Origin: Arthrobacter rhizosphaerae
Lineage (GTDB): Bacteria > Actinomycetota > Actinomycetes > Actinomycetales > Micrococcaceae
Reading direction: 5' to 3'
Length of the DNA stretch: 64,000 nucleotides
Assembly (NCBI RefSeq): GCF_023062595.1
Contig: NZ_JALLAN010000012.1
Coordinates: 1 to 64,000, forward strand
Below are positions 31,330-40,170 of this stretch, one piece after another. Position 1 is the stretch's first letter; every line of letters starts with the position of its first letter. The notes beneath the pieces were generated by a model. The model was given only the letters and a program-made list of their open reading frames with translations. It was not told the origin of the DNA and did not search any database. Made by a program: the position numbers and the translations under genes.

Positions 31330-31836
31330 ATGTTCGGCGACCAGGCAAACCTTGACGGGGCGATGTCCCCTCAAGCGCAGCTTGCCCGACGTCTAAATCT
31401 GATGCTCGACGTCGTCGTTGCCGAGCGTGGAAAGCCTGTCACTTTCCGGGAGGTCCAGGCGGAGCTGGCGGCCAGAGGCATCAAGCTCTCTCGCGCGCGC
31501 TGGTTTTACATGAAGGACGGCAGGGGGCGCCTGGTGAGTGATCCGGCCCTTCTCACTGCCCTTTGCGAGATCTTCAACGTGGATGCCTCCTACCTTTTAG
31601 TTGGCAAAGAGACTGATCTGCCCCAACGCATCGATTCCCAGCTGGAGTTCGTGAAGTCTCTTCGGGCGGCCCGAGTGAAGTCCTTTGCAGTTCGAACTCT
31701 TGGCGATGTATCCCCAGAAACGCTGCGTGCCATCTCGGAGTACCTCAACAAGGACATCCGCCTTCACCCTGATGGTGAAGAGGCCGCAGCTAGCCCTCCA
31801 GCAGATACTGAAGATGGGCGTCAAGCAGCTCCTTGA
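31330..31836 (+). CDS. XRE/EspR-like helix-turn-helix regulator (2)
   Basis: The 168-residue product is a full-length paralogue of the HTH gene at 29181: RRLNLMLDVVVAERGKPVTF, LSRARWFYMKDG, FNVDASYLLVG, then QLEFVKSLRAARVKSFAVR and SPETLRAISEYL. The C-terminal 20 residues are low complexity. It is monocistronic, and its last 47 bases overlap the convergent ArsR (2) gene. The duplication, with related palindromes upstream of both loci, suggests cross-talk or subfunction of two repressors. Confidence 0.8.
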   Translation: MFGDQANLDGAMSPQAQLARRLNLMLDVVVAERGKPVTFREVQAELAARGIKLSRARWFYMKDGRGRLVSDPALLTALCEIFNVDASYLLVGKETDLPQRIDSQLEFVKSLRAARVKSFAVRTLGDVSPETLRAISEYLNKDIRLHPDGEEAAASPPADTEDGRQAAP

Positions 31837-32113
31837 TACGGACAGGGTTCGCTGAATAACGCGGGGAGCGGCCGTGCCGCCGGCCGACTTCAACGTCCAC
31901 AAAGATGGCGCCGGCCTCTTCAAGGGCCAACAGGTGCTTGGCCACACTGGGCTCGCCGGCACTGACGGCCGCAACAATATCCCCACGCGTCGCTGGTCCG
32001 TGAGTCGAAAGGTATCGGAGGATCTCGTTCCGCGACCTGTTACCGAACGTCGCAACGGCAGCCTCGACGTCCGACGACCATGCGTCGTCTTGGGGCTGCG
32101 TAATCCGTGGCAT
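31790..32113 (-). CDS. ArsR-family winged-helix regulator (2)
   Basis: The 107-residue product has the normal ArsR length and order: VAAVSAGEPSVAKHLLALEE as recognition helix, then the wing GAIFVDVEVGRRHGRSPRYS and a C-terminal helix ELLDAHLQYLLEG. No Cys pair for metal sensing. The upstream region is very AT-rich and holds a direct repeat TTGAC(G/A)ATA(C/T)T at 32160 and 32181, 21 bases apart, a likely binding site. It overlaps the XRE (2) gene end to end. Confidence 0.75.
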   Translation of the reverse strand: MPRITQPQDDAWSSDVEAAVATFGNRSRNEILRYLSTHGPATRGDIVAAVSAGEPSVAKHLLALEEAGAIFVDVEVGRRHGRSPRYSANPVRIKELLDAHLQYLLEG

Positions 32114-32159
32114 GGATCTATTGTTGCCGAACTCGCTGAAAAAAGTAAGAAGCGCACTC

Positions 32160-32193
32160 TTGACGATACTTTAATTATCTTTGACAATATTTT
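32160..32193. promoter_or_regulatory. Direct repeat TTGAC(G/A)ATA(C/T)TTT, 21-base spacing
   Basis: Two copies 21 bases apart in a strongly AT-rich stretch upstream of the ArsR (2) start at 32113. Position and spacing suit autoregulation. Confidence 0.35.
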
Positions 32194-32296
32194 GCATAGG
32201 CTCTTCCAGTCGTGGTTGAAGGCAATATCTAGACCACATCAGCGGTGCTGACCCTGTGTTGGTGCCGAGTCTCATTGGAATCTGTCAATCGAAGCG

Positions 32297-33211
32297 GTGA
32301 CGATTATGCGCGTCGAAACCAAGTCCAATCCCATCGGATGGAACCCACCAGAGTCGAACGCCGTCGACGTCTCCCTGCTGAATCCGCCGACAACTGAGCA
32401 AGCCTCAGTACCTGTCGATCAAATGATGGTGGCCGTTGAAGGAGTGCGGCGCTATGTCATTTCGCACTTGTCCCGTATTGGCCGCGCCAGCGACGTCGAT
32501 GATGTCATGCAGGATATTCGGGTGGCTGTCTGGGACGGAGTCTCTCGAGGCCGGTATCGTCCGCTCCCGGGTGTGCGGTTTGGTGCCTGGGTGCAGGGGG
32601 TAGCAAGCAACATCTGTTCCGCACACATCCGTCGGGAGCTATCTCATCCCACGCTCCCGTTGCTCATGGACCCAGGGACTGCGGAGGATTCAGCACCGTT
32701 CGACGTCTTGACTGTTCTAGTCGGTGACAGGCACGAGGATCGGGGTGCAGACATGGTTCTTGACCAGGAGTGGGCTCAGAAACTGCTTGGCCTGACACGC
32801 GCCGCTGTGTCCCCGGACGTTTGGGGACTTGCGGTAGCCAGTCTTTCCGGGCCGCGCAAGTATGGACCGCCGTCGCCACAAGATCGGCGCCGCTGGAACG
32901 CTGTGACCGTGGTGCGCCAAACTGCCAAGACGGTCAATACAGCACTGGAAACCGATCATGGAACAATCCGGAACTTCGAGGACCTGTGCACTCGTGCCGT
33001 TGAGTGCTTACCCAGTCCGCTCCTGCGTGGAGTGGCTGAAACCATCGTGCGCCCTGACGTACACGGACCAGAGCGACGAGAAGCCATCGCTGCGTTGGCC
33101 AGCGAGCTTGGCGTTACAGAACGCTATGTTGCGGTGCAGATCGGCTCCGCCCGCCGTCTCTATCAGACTGCGTGGCGGACGCTGCGGGGAGCAATGAAGC
33201 CGGGCTGCTAA
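32297..33211 (+). CDS. Sigma-70-like RNA polymerase sigma factor of the conjugative element
   Basis: Residues 48-115 match sigma region 2: RRYVISHLSRIGRASDVDDVMQ, then IRVAVWDGVSRG and VRFGAWVQGVASNICSAHIRRE. The C-terminal part (residues 255-300) has an HTH-like ALASELGVTERYVAVQIGSAR of region 4 style. The middle 130 residues are not typical of ECF sigma factors. The gene opens the plus-strand transfer region; I infer it drives transcription of transfer genes. GTG 32297 or ATG 32306 are possible starts; neither has a strong ribosome site. Confidence 0.7.
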   Translation: MTIMRVETKSNPIGWNPPESNAVDVSLLNPPTTEQASVPVDQMMVAVEGVRRYVISHLSRIGRASDVDDVMQDIRVAVWDGVSRGRYRPLPGVRFGAWVQGVASNICSAHIRRELSHPTLPLLMDPGTAEDSAPFDVLTVLVGDRHEDRGADMVLDQEWAQKLLGLTRAAVSPDVWGLAVASLSGPRKYGPPSPQDRRRWNAVTVVRQTAKTVNTALETDHGTIRNFEDLCTRAVECLPSPLLRGVAETIVRPDVHGPERREAIAALASELGVTERYVAVQIGSARRLYQTAWRTLRGAMKPGC

Positions 33212-33266
33212 GTCATGCACTAAGCCCGCCTAGTCTCCATGAACGGGTGAGGATGGGGGAATTTCA

Positions 33267-33992
33267 ATGTCACAAGAATCTGGGAGACGAGGGCGAAGTC
33301 CCGCCCGCCGATTATGGATCTTTGCAGCAGCCCTGGCGGCTGTCGTTGCTGCTGTGCTGGTTTTGGTCGGCTCGCCGCGACCTCCCTCAGCGAGTACGAC
33401 GTCGGTTCCAGCCACATCGTCTCCGGCCCCTTCCGCTGTACACCCGTCGCCATCCGCACCGTCAGTTTCTAGTGGGCCAGCGACGGCTCGAGCTGCCGAG
33501 GGAACGAGTGCCACTGGAGTTCCGCGCACGACGAACTATCGAGCGCTGGCAAAAGCCGCGGCAGAGGCTATCTACACCTGGGACACTCGGTCGTCGTCGT
33601 ACTCGGATATCTATACACGCCTCCGTGGTTGGTGGGAGGTCTTGCCTGATGGATCCAACCCCCTGGCTGTGTTTGCCCAGGAATTTGAAGCGACAGGTAT
33701 CAATGCGGGAACGTTTGCTTCCTTGGCAGGGCAGAAAGCGTTTCGAACGGCCACTTCCGAATCCATCACCTGCGACGAGGAATTGGCTAAGGTGCGAGAG
33801 CGCCCGGCACCGTGGTTGGGTCTTCACGTCTGCACCGTCTCCCTGCGGGTCGTGGATCGGACGGCCACATCCACGAACGCCTACACCGCACCTGTGAGCG
33901 TCATGCTCAATTGCCCGCCGGCAGCAAGTGCCCCGTCTGACCGATGCACGATGGTTGGCTTCTATGCTGCCCCCAGCAGGATCGTGTACTAA
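33267..33992 (+). CDS. Membrane-anchored transfer protein (VirB8/TcpC-like)
   Basis: The 241-residue product has a short basic cytoplasmic start, one membrane helix (residues 15-38, LWIFAAALAAVVAAVLVLVG), a Pro/Ser-rich spacer (residues 40-90) and an outside domain of about 140 residues (ALAKAAAEAIYTWDTRSSSY, LAVFAQEFEATGINAGTF). The layout equals VirB8-like NTF2-fold proteins that scaffold type IV secretion in Gram-positive bacteria. Its stop TAA overlaps the next ATG (TAATG). Assigned from layout and position. Confidence 0.6.
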   Translation: MSQESGRRGRSPARRLWIFAAALAAVVAAVLVLVGSPRPPSASTTSVPATSSPAPSAVHPSPSAPSVSSGPATARAAEGTSATGVPRTTNYRALAKAAAEAIYTWDTRSSSYSDIYTRLRGWWEVLPDGSNPLAVFAQEFEATGINAGTFASLAGQKAFRTATSESITCDEELAKVRERPAPWLGLHVCTVSLRVVDRTATSTNAYTAPVSVMLNCPPAASAPSDRCTMVGFYAAPSRIVY

Positions 33993-35125
33993 TGCCAATT
34001 CCAGCGATGGTGGCGGCGCTGGCCAAGCGCCGCGCGCTGCTCCGCGGCGCGACAGTTATGGCAGTTGTGGTGGCACTGATGTTCGGCGTCGTGTTCTGCG
34101 CATTTGCTACGGTTCTGGTTGCCAATCGGTCAAGCATGGACTCCGTCTGCATATCTGGTAGTGCTGTGGGGGAGCGCTCGCCGGACAGAATTGATGGCGG
34201 ACTGGAAATCCATGTAAGTGGCCTGGAACCGCTTTGGCTAAATTCTCGCCAGGTCACCGTGGCGAGTGGCTACATCTCAGTCGGGAAGCAACTGGGTGTC
34301 CCGAGAGATGCCTGGATCATCGCGATCATGATGGCTCTTCAAGAATCGACCCTCAGAGTCCTCGCAAACTCGAATGTCCCGGCCTCGTTCCAGTTTCCGC
34401 ATGATGGTGTGGGACGTGATCATGACTCGATTGGCAGTGCTCAGCAGCGTCCGGCTGCGGGCTGGGGGAGCGTTGAGCAGCTGATGGACCTTGGCTACAA
34501 CGCTCGTGCATTTTATGGCGGACCGTCGGGGCCGAACCGTGGCAGCCCGCGTGGGTTGCTCGATATCGCCGGCTGGCAATCAATGGACAAAGGGCAAGCT
34601 GCTCAAGCTGTCCAGATTTCGGCTTTTCCTGAGCTGTACGCACGATGGGAGTCTCAGGCAACCGCCATAGTGAATTCACTCGAAGGCGACACTGCCCCGG
34701 CTGTGTGCACGGATTCGCCTATTGAGTCGGCGCTGCCTGCTGCAACCGGTGACCTGTCTCAGATCCGCAAGGATATCTTGCGCTTCACTCAGGCCGGCGT
34801 TGGCGGGACGTACATCTGGGGCGGTGAAGAGTTCAAAGCCTGGGACTGCTCTGGTTACGTCCAATGGATCTACGCGCAGGTCGGAATCAACCTTCCGCGA
34901 GTGGAGCAGTGGAGGGTTGGGCAAAGGACAGAGAACCCGCAGCCAGGCGACTTGGTTGTGCAGAACCCCCAAGGGCTAGACAACTGGGGCCACGTCGGCA
35001 TCTATGCGGGCAATGGCATGATGTACAGCGCTCTAAATCCTGCTGCGGGAACTTTGCTGCATCCAGTGGATTGGAACCCTGGGAGCGCATACTTCGACTT
35101 GTTAACGTCCGAAACTGTGCGGTGA
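33992..35125 (+). CDS. Transfer cell-wall hydrolase: transglycosylase-like plus NlpC/P60
   Basis: From ATG 33992 the product has 377 residues. A membrane helix (residues 18-45) is followed by a transglycosylase-like domain with MALQESTLR, DSIGSAQQRPAAGWG and NARAFYGG (residues 95-230). The last 120 residues are NlpC/P60, with catalytic Cys in AWDCSGYVQW, RVGQR and His in WGHVGIYAG. Such two-enzyme proteins open the peptidoglycan for the conjugation channel, like VirB1. The previous gene overlaps by one base, consistent with a transfer operon. Confidence 0.85.
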   Translation: MPIPAMVAALAKRRALLRGATVMAVVVALMFGVVFCAFATVLVANRSSMDSVCISGSAVGERSPDRIDGGLEIHVSGLEPLWLNSRQVTVASGYISVGKQLGVPRDAWIIAIMMALQESTLRVLANSNVPASFQFPHDGVGRDHDSIGSAQQRPAAGWGSVEQLMDLGYNARAFYGGPSGPNRGSPRGLLDIAGWQSMDKGQAAQAVQISAFPELYARWESQATAIVNSLEGDTAPAVCTDSPIESALPAATGDLSQIRKDILRFTQAGVGGTYIWGGEEFKAWDCSGYVQWIYAQVGINLPRVEQWRVGQRTENPQPGDLVVQNPQGLDNWGHVGIYAGNGMMYSALNPAAGTLLHPVDWNPGSAYFDLLTSETVR

Positions 35126-35557
35126 ACTGGCTCTCAAAATGTCTGGGGAATTTTCCGTCAAGGTCCCATAGATAAGAGTTTGAACCAAAGACGTACTCCG
35201 GATTCAAACGAATAAGGGCTTCTGCGGAAAAGTTGCTTGCAGAATCGGAGTTTGGGCTCGAACGCGGGTTTAGGACATTGAACCCCATTCGTGCAAATGT
35301 GCGGATTTCTGGCTGGTCTTGGCGCCCCCTTCTGGGGGTAAGTGATGAGGGTGTCGGAGGCGCGTTCGTGCTTGGCGAGGGCGGGTTTCTACTTGAGTTG
35401 GCGGACTTAGCTGATGTTTCGGCCGAATTGTCGGCGGTGTGAATCTCGCTCGGGTGTGATCGCGTATTTTTGCGGGACACCATCGCATTACTGCGTCAAG
35501 TCACGGCGCAACTGATAAGTTCAGTAGTCGTCCTCCCTTCGTGACCAGGAGTCATCT
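35126..35557. other. Intergenic at the left edge of cargo block 1
   Basis: No gene is supported. Base composition drops toward the right, where the AT-richer cargo genes begin. A promoter for the NdpA-like gene should lie near 35480-35540. Confidence 0.4.
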
Positions 35558-36589
35558 GTGGCCATCACCATTTCTAAAGCGATCGTTCATGAAGTGCCTA
35601 AGGGGGCGCACTCAACGAAGAGTGATACCGATGTGACTTTGAGTACAGAACTTACCCCTTTGCAGGTAGAAACTCGTAGGTTCATCATCGACAACATGGT
35701 CAAGTTTGCTCTGAAGCACCCGAGAGACATTAAGTGGGATCAGACTGCGTCGTCTAATATGCCGGCCCTTGTCTCTAAAATCATCAATGATGCTGAGAAC
35801 AGTTTTGTTAGAGCTTCCCAAGACATCGCGAGAGTGCTTTACAGGAGCCAGACAGCGAATAGCCCATCTGGGATCCTCGTTGTCGCGAGCGTCGTCAAGG
35901 ACGGCCGTAGCGCCGTGCTGCTGATGAAGGCAGAACATCAAGAAGGCATGCGTTTGCGCCGCGATGAGGACTCCGGGCGTCTGGATCTTGAGCATCTGAA
36001 CGAATTGATCGTTGGTCAGAATTCTAAGATCTATAAGGTGGCGGTGATGGATCTGGCAGACGACGGCACAGTAATTGGTCAAATGGTCGATCAACAAAAT
36101 GGCGTGATGTATGCCGATTTCTTCCTAGCCGACTTCTTAGGATGTCAGCTTGCTGACAAAGCAGAACTTCAAACTAAGGTTTTCATGGAGTCCGCTATTA
36201 GGCATTTTAATGAGCAACTGAGCGACCCAGTCAAAGCCTCGCGTTACGCTGGTGCGCTGTCGGCATACATGCACGCTCCCGCCGAAGATTTCCAGCCAAG
36301 TGTTTTTGCCGATGATTTCCTAGAACCTCAGGACCGCGACGACTTCTTGGAGGCCATACCGGATACAGTGGGCGATGGGGTCATCCGCAAAGACTTCAAA
36401 CTGATTGCTGGTGGCGGTTCAGGTGTTCGGATAATCGGCCACGGTTTCACCGTCGTCGCGAGCAGCGAGGCTTTCGCATCTGGAACCATCTCCGTGTCGA
36501 AGTCTGACAATGGGGACACGGTAATCAAACTGAGCGGCGACCTGAAGCAAATGACCTTCGGGGCCCTCCCCAAGAGTAGCCAACAGTGA
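35558..36589 (+). CDS. NdpA-like nucleoid-associated protein (37K NAP)
   Basis: GTG 35558 follows AGGAG at six bases. The 343-residue product matches the 37-kDa nucleoid-associated protein family: an opening ITISKAIVHEV, LQVETRRFIIDNMVKFALKH, ILVVASVVKDGRSAVLLMKAEHQEG, NSKIYKVAVMDLADDG and a C-terminal strand-rich domain. It has the usual length. NdpA proteins bind nucleoid DNA, but family members also occur in defence islands. The stop overlaps the GTG of the RelA/SpoT gene (GTGA), so both are translated together. Codon use is more AT-rich than in the transfer genes, pointing to separate origin. Confidence 0.75.
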   Translation: MAITISKAIVHEVPKGAHSTKSDTDVTLSTELTPLQVETRRFIIDNMVKFALKHPRDIKWDQTASSNMPALVSKIINDAENSFVRASQDIARVLYRSQTANSPSGILVVASVVKDGRSAVLLMKAEHQEGMRLRRDEDSGRLDLEHLNELIVGQNSKIYKVAVMDLADDGTVIGQMVDQQNGVMYADFFLADFLGCQLADKAELQTKVFMESAIRHFNEQLSDPVKASRYAGALSAYMHAPAEDFQPSVFADDFLEPQDRDDFLEAIPDTVGDGVIRKDFKLIAGGGSGVRIIGHGFTVVASSEAFASGTISVSKSDNGDTVIKLSGDLKQMTFGALPKSSQQ

Positions 36590-37560
36590 GTGTCAACGTT
36601 CTTACAGAGCGCCATCAAGTAGAACGACCTCACCTGGAAGCGGCCCTCATGGCTTGGAAGACGAGCCTGCAGGACCTTGCTCGGCCAATTGATCAGAACG
36701 TCCACGTTGACGGCAGGGTCAAGAAGCTGCAGAGCATTCTCGTCAAGGCGTATAAGGATGGGCCGGCTTCGCCGAGATCCTGGGATTCGTTCGGAGACTT
36801 GGTCGCACTTAAGGTCGTTTTCCCGACACTGGCCGGTGCGGAGATCTTTACAAAGGAGCTTAAAGAAGCGGCACAATCCAATGGGATTTCATGCGCCTTA
36901 GACCCGCGACGCTCGGCGCCCGAAAAGTTGGAATATAGTTCAGATCAATTCGACCTATGTAATCCCAAGATATGTGATGCCGCCGGAAACGGGCTTAAGG
37001 TGGAAGTTCAGGTGAGAACCGTAGCCAGTGACGCATGGTATATGGTAGACCACCGGTTAAGGTACAAGAACGCGACAAAGCTTCCTGCTGATTTACAGCG
37101 TCGGGTGCTTCGTCTGATCGTGTTGACCGAGCTGTTCGATGCGGAGGTGGACTCGTTGATCAAGGATGTAAACGCGTACGAATCGGACACTCCAGCTGGC
37201 CTGTTCAACCAAGTGAAGGAGCTGTTTACTGACTTCACCAGGTCTTACACGGCGCCGTCCCGACCGGAAGGCCTTTTCGAGACGCTTCTGAGCGCCTATA
37301 ACAAGGACGATCAGTTAGCGCTTGTCGACATCCTCCGAGAGCTCATCACGAAAGATGGAGTTCACCTTCGCCAAGTCATGAGCGAACATACATACGGTGC
37401 CGAAAACTACGTCGAAAAGTACGATTGGCTTTACACGCAACCCGAGGCCCTGCTCGTGGCTGATCTTGCTCGAAAACCGAGATTACTCGCAAGCACGGTG
37501 GAAAATACAGACTTTGAACAGCTAGTGAACAGCATGGCGGATGAATTGAAGGTCAACTAG
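36586..37560 (+). CDS. RelA/SpoT-domain alarmone synthetase-like protein
   Basis: The 324-residue product has a RelA/SpoT synthetase domain in residues 20-180. Residues fitting the family are Asp71 in SFGDLVALKVVF, Tyr117 in the loop EKLEYSSDQF, Glu140-Gln142-Arg144 in VEVQVRT and DAWYMVDHRLRYK at 149-161. No HD hydrolase and no TGS or ACT regulatory domain is present, so it is a small synthetase with an extra 140-residue helical C-terminal region. Family members make (p)ppGpp or act as toxins (toxSAS, CapRel) that modify tRNA or make (pp)pApp. Which one cannot be told. Confidence 0.75.
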   Translation: MSVNVLTERHQVERPHLEAALMAWKTSLQDLARPIDQNVHVDGRVKKLQSILVKAYKDGPASPRSWDSFGDLVALKVVFPTLAGAEIFTKELKEAAQSNGISCALDPRRSAPEKLEYSSDQFDLCNPKICDAAGNGLKVEVQVRTVASDAWYMVDHRLRYKNATKLPADLQRRVLRLIVLTELFDAEVDSLIKDVNAYESDTPAGLFNQVKELFTDFTRSYTAPSRPEGLFETLLSAYNKDDQLALVDILRELITKDGVHLRQVMSEHTYGAENYVEKYDWLYTQPEALLVADLARKPRLLASTVENTDFEQLVNSMADELKVN

Positions 37561-37587
37561 CGACGAGCGCAGTCCGCTAACCAACCC

Positions 37588-37600
37588 GCCCCCTTGGGGC
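37588..37600 (+). terminator. Weak hairpin GCCCC-CTT-GGGGC
   Basis: A 5-base GC stem 28 bases after the synthetase stop, followed by ATTCGTTC; only weakly terminator-like. Confidence 0.25.
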
Positions 37601-37771
37601 ATTCGTTCATGCTGGGATGGCTTTGCAGGCACATCGCGGGATCCTCCTTCTTGATCTCGTGCACATAGCCGGGGCCCTTCCTTGCAGAGGCACAGAATTT
37701 GGATAAGACCACGCCTGTAGGCAAGTCAGCAGTGACGTTGCCTGTCAGAGGTCTTTGGCAGACTGGCTTTC

Positions 37772-38533
37772 ATGACTGATGAGCAATTCGCCGAGCTGGT
37801 GCGGGCGATCCAAGATAATGGGCTGAGTATTACTGACTGGATAGGGGCACTGGCGTCACTTCTGACGTTCCTGATCGCTGCTGCCGCGGTCTGGATTGCG
37901 TGGGGCCAACTACAGGAAGCCTCTTCAGCCCGTAAACAAACGAAGAAGCTGGAGCGTGAAAAGTCGCAGCCATACGTCGTCGCCTTCCTAGAAGAGAGCG
38001 CTGTGGGCTCCCACATCCTTGACCTTGTGGTGCGGAATTATGGGCAGACCGCAGGCCGGAACATCCGGTTTTCATTTGAACCCGCGCTCAACCGGACGGA
38101 CGGTAACGGTGGTGAAGAAGATGTCATCCTTCCCGACCTAATCTCGTTCTTGGCTCCAGGCCAAGAGTGGCGGACGCTATTCGATGTCACTACAGAACGA
38201 GCTCACAGGGAAGATCTGCCTCTGCTGTACAAGGGCGTTGTCAGTTATGAAGGGATCGACAACGAACCGCAGAAGAGCGACGTCGTCATTGATCTTCACC
38301 CCTTCAAGGCCCGGATCTTCCCAGAGATTCTTGGCGTGCACCACGCGGCGAAAGCACTCCAGGACATCAGCAAGAACCAGAAGCAATGGAGCGAGACCCC
38401 GCGAGGAATCAAAGTCTATTCACGAGACGGCGATGCTAAAGACACAAAAGTAGTTGAATCCGCTCAGCGGTGGAAAGCGCGGCGTGAAGCAGAACGAGCT
38501 ACTGAAGCTCGGAACAATCCCACGGAGGTATAG
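37772..38533 (+). CDS. Hypothetical single-span membrane protein
   Basis: The 253-residue product has one membrane helix (residues 22-42, WIGALASLLTFLIAAAAVWI) followed by a basic coiled segment (ASSARKQTKKLEREKSQPYVV) and a soluble beta-rich domain (VVRNYGQTAGRNIRFSFEP, VSYEGID) that resembles the extracytoplasmic or cytosolic domain of many orphan defence-island membrane proteins. The family is not named by me. It lies 211 bases after the synthetase on the same strand, so co-transcription is uncertain. Confidence 0.6.
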   Translation: MTDEQFAELVRAIQDNGLSITDWIGALASLLTFLIAAAAVWIAWGQLQEASSARKQTKKLEREKSQPYVVAFLEESAVGSHILDLVVRNYGQTAGRNIRFSFEPALNRTDGNGGEEDVILPDLISFLAPGQEWRTLFDVTTERAHREDLPLLYKGVVSYEGIDNEPQKSDVVIDLHPFKARIFPEILGVHHAAKALQDISKNQKQWSETPRGIKVYSRDGDAKDTKVVESAQRWKARREAERATEARNNPTEV

Positions 38534-38617
38534 AAAGGCTGGATCCGTTCCGGCACATACTACGGATGGCTACCAGGGCCGTCACAGGTTGCCATAGACG
38601 TTGGGTAGCGTTGGTAC

Positions 38618-39634
38618 ATGCGTGCCATCGACCTTGAAGCCAGAGTAATTACCGCTGTAGACCGAATTCGGGACAAGCAGTTCGTCGAGAATGATCTCAT
38701 CGAGTGCAAGCGCAGCTGGCCCCAGGAAAACAAGGCGCGACAGCTGGCCGGAAGCCTGAACCGAGCCGGTGGCGATCCTGTGATTTACATCATCGGTATT
38801 GATGACAAAACAGGCGGCGTGCACGACGTGTCCGATACGGACATCCTCGACTGGTGGAACCAAATTGTCGCAAAGTTTGAGCACACTCCACCTGAGCTAA
38901 TCCGGCATATCGACGTCCAGGTTGGCGAGGGAGAGCATGTTGTTGCATTGGCCATTTCTTCCGACCGAGCGCCGTACGTCGTAAAGACCGGCAGTGCGAA
39001 TCCAAGCCTGGAAGTACCCATGCGCGAGGGTACAGGGACTCGAAGCGCTCGGCGTGACGAGTTGCTCCGATTGCTGATACCCACGGTTCGGCTGCCAGAA
39101 GTCATCGTGCTGGATGTCGGTCTCAGGGGCGAGTACTACTCGCAAGGAGGCACGACCGGCACTCAAACCCTAAGTTGCACGGGTCAGCTACGAATATATG
39201 TCGAGCACAGCGGAAATGGCCTCATCACGCTGCCAGCCCACGGAATGCGCGGACGAGTCACTATTCAGGAGCAAGTATTTGATCTCAGTATCGAGCCTCC
39301 GCTGGAGTCTATATCCGTCCCAGCAGGAACTAAGACCATTGGCATTCAACGCCCAAGCGACGGGGTTAGCCTGGCCAGACCAGGTGCAGTACCTCTGCAG
39401 CTGGAGGTCAAGGGGCTATCCTCTGATGACAGATTGATCTTGGTTTCAACTGAAACGATGGAGATTGAGGTAGTACTCGAAGTACTGCACTCCGTCAGGC
39501 CCTTGAAATTTGCGACTACACTTTCCCGAGACCGCGAGAGCAACATGCACAAGCCTGCAGACGATGTCTTTGGTGCCACCTGGACTCCTGGTAGCTGGCA
39601 ATTCAAGCACCCTGGGTTGTCATTTGATAAGTGA
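38618..39634 (+). CDS. Schlafen AlbA_2-domain protein
   Basis: Residues 20-150 match the AlbA_2/Schlafen domain: ENDLIECKRSW, KARQLAGSLNRAGGDPVIYI, IGIDDKTGGVHDV, and VVALAISSDRAPYVVKTG, ending in R-E-G-T-x-T-R. The domain binds nucleic acid or ATP and occurs in transcription and defence proteins. The C-terminal 180 residues are beta-rich, without catalytic residues I can name. The gene closes cargo block 1, 84 bases after the membrane protein. Confidence 0.75.
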   Translation: MRAIDLEARVITAVDRIRDKQFVENDLIECKRSWPQENKARQLAGSLNRAGGDPVIYIIGIDDKTGGVHDVSDTDILDWWNQIVAKFEHTPPELIRHIDVQVGEGEHVVALAISSDRAPYVVKTGSANPSLEVPMREGTGTRSARRDELLRLLIPTVRLPEVIVLDVGLRGEYYSQGGTTGTQTLSCTGQLRIYVEHSGNGLITLPAHGMRGRVTIQEQVFDLSIEPPLESISVPAGTKTIGIQRPSDGVSLARPGAVPLQLEVKGLSSDDRLILVSTETMEIEVVLEVLHSVRPLKFATTLSRDRESNMHKPADDVFGATWTPGSWQFKHPGLSFDK

Positions 39635-40170
39635 AGAAACGCCTACTGATGGGGAGCTGCCTCTATCGAATCGTGGGACGACGAACCTGCTTGCACCTTT
39701 GATCCAGACAGTCAGCCGACAAAACTTGATCACGTGATCTGGCGCTACGTTTCTGGCCGCGACGTTTTCCGTAAAGAGGGCCTCGTTGACCGCGAAGTAT
39801 GACTAGCAGTAGCAGTAGCTGTCATAAAACAGGTGGTCAGATAGGTAGAATTCGCTTTCCGTATACCCTCTTCCGGTTATCGCGAAGGTCGAACTGGTTC
39901 CGGTAGTTATTCTGTCCCTCATAACGACCCTATTGCTCCGGTTAGACGGATCCTTCTCGATTCCTCCGCCGAAGCCCAAGGCATCGGTGAGCCACTGAAG
40001 CTTATGGAAGTCGTCACGGATGTTCAGGATGACGGAGGTTACCGACATCATCACGAAGATGCGAACAAACCAAACGGATATCCGGCGGGCTGGCTTGCGT
40101 CATGTCGCTACGCACCGCTCATTCCATGAAGTCGTGAGCTCAAACTGCTCATTCCACTGGAAAACGACGG
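39635..40170. other. Intergenic between cargo block 1 and transfer genes
   Basis: No firm gene. A minus-strand frame at 39803-40054 (83 codons) has no ribosome site; it may be a truncated relic. The region marks the right boundary of the insertion into the transfer operon. Confidence 0.4.

Noticed and set aside
39803..40054. Minus-strand frame of 83 codons
   Set aside because: No ribosome site, no recognisable motif and an odd Tyr/Cys end; kept only as possible relic in the intergenic note.
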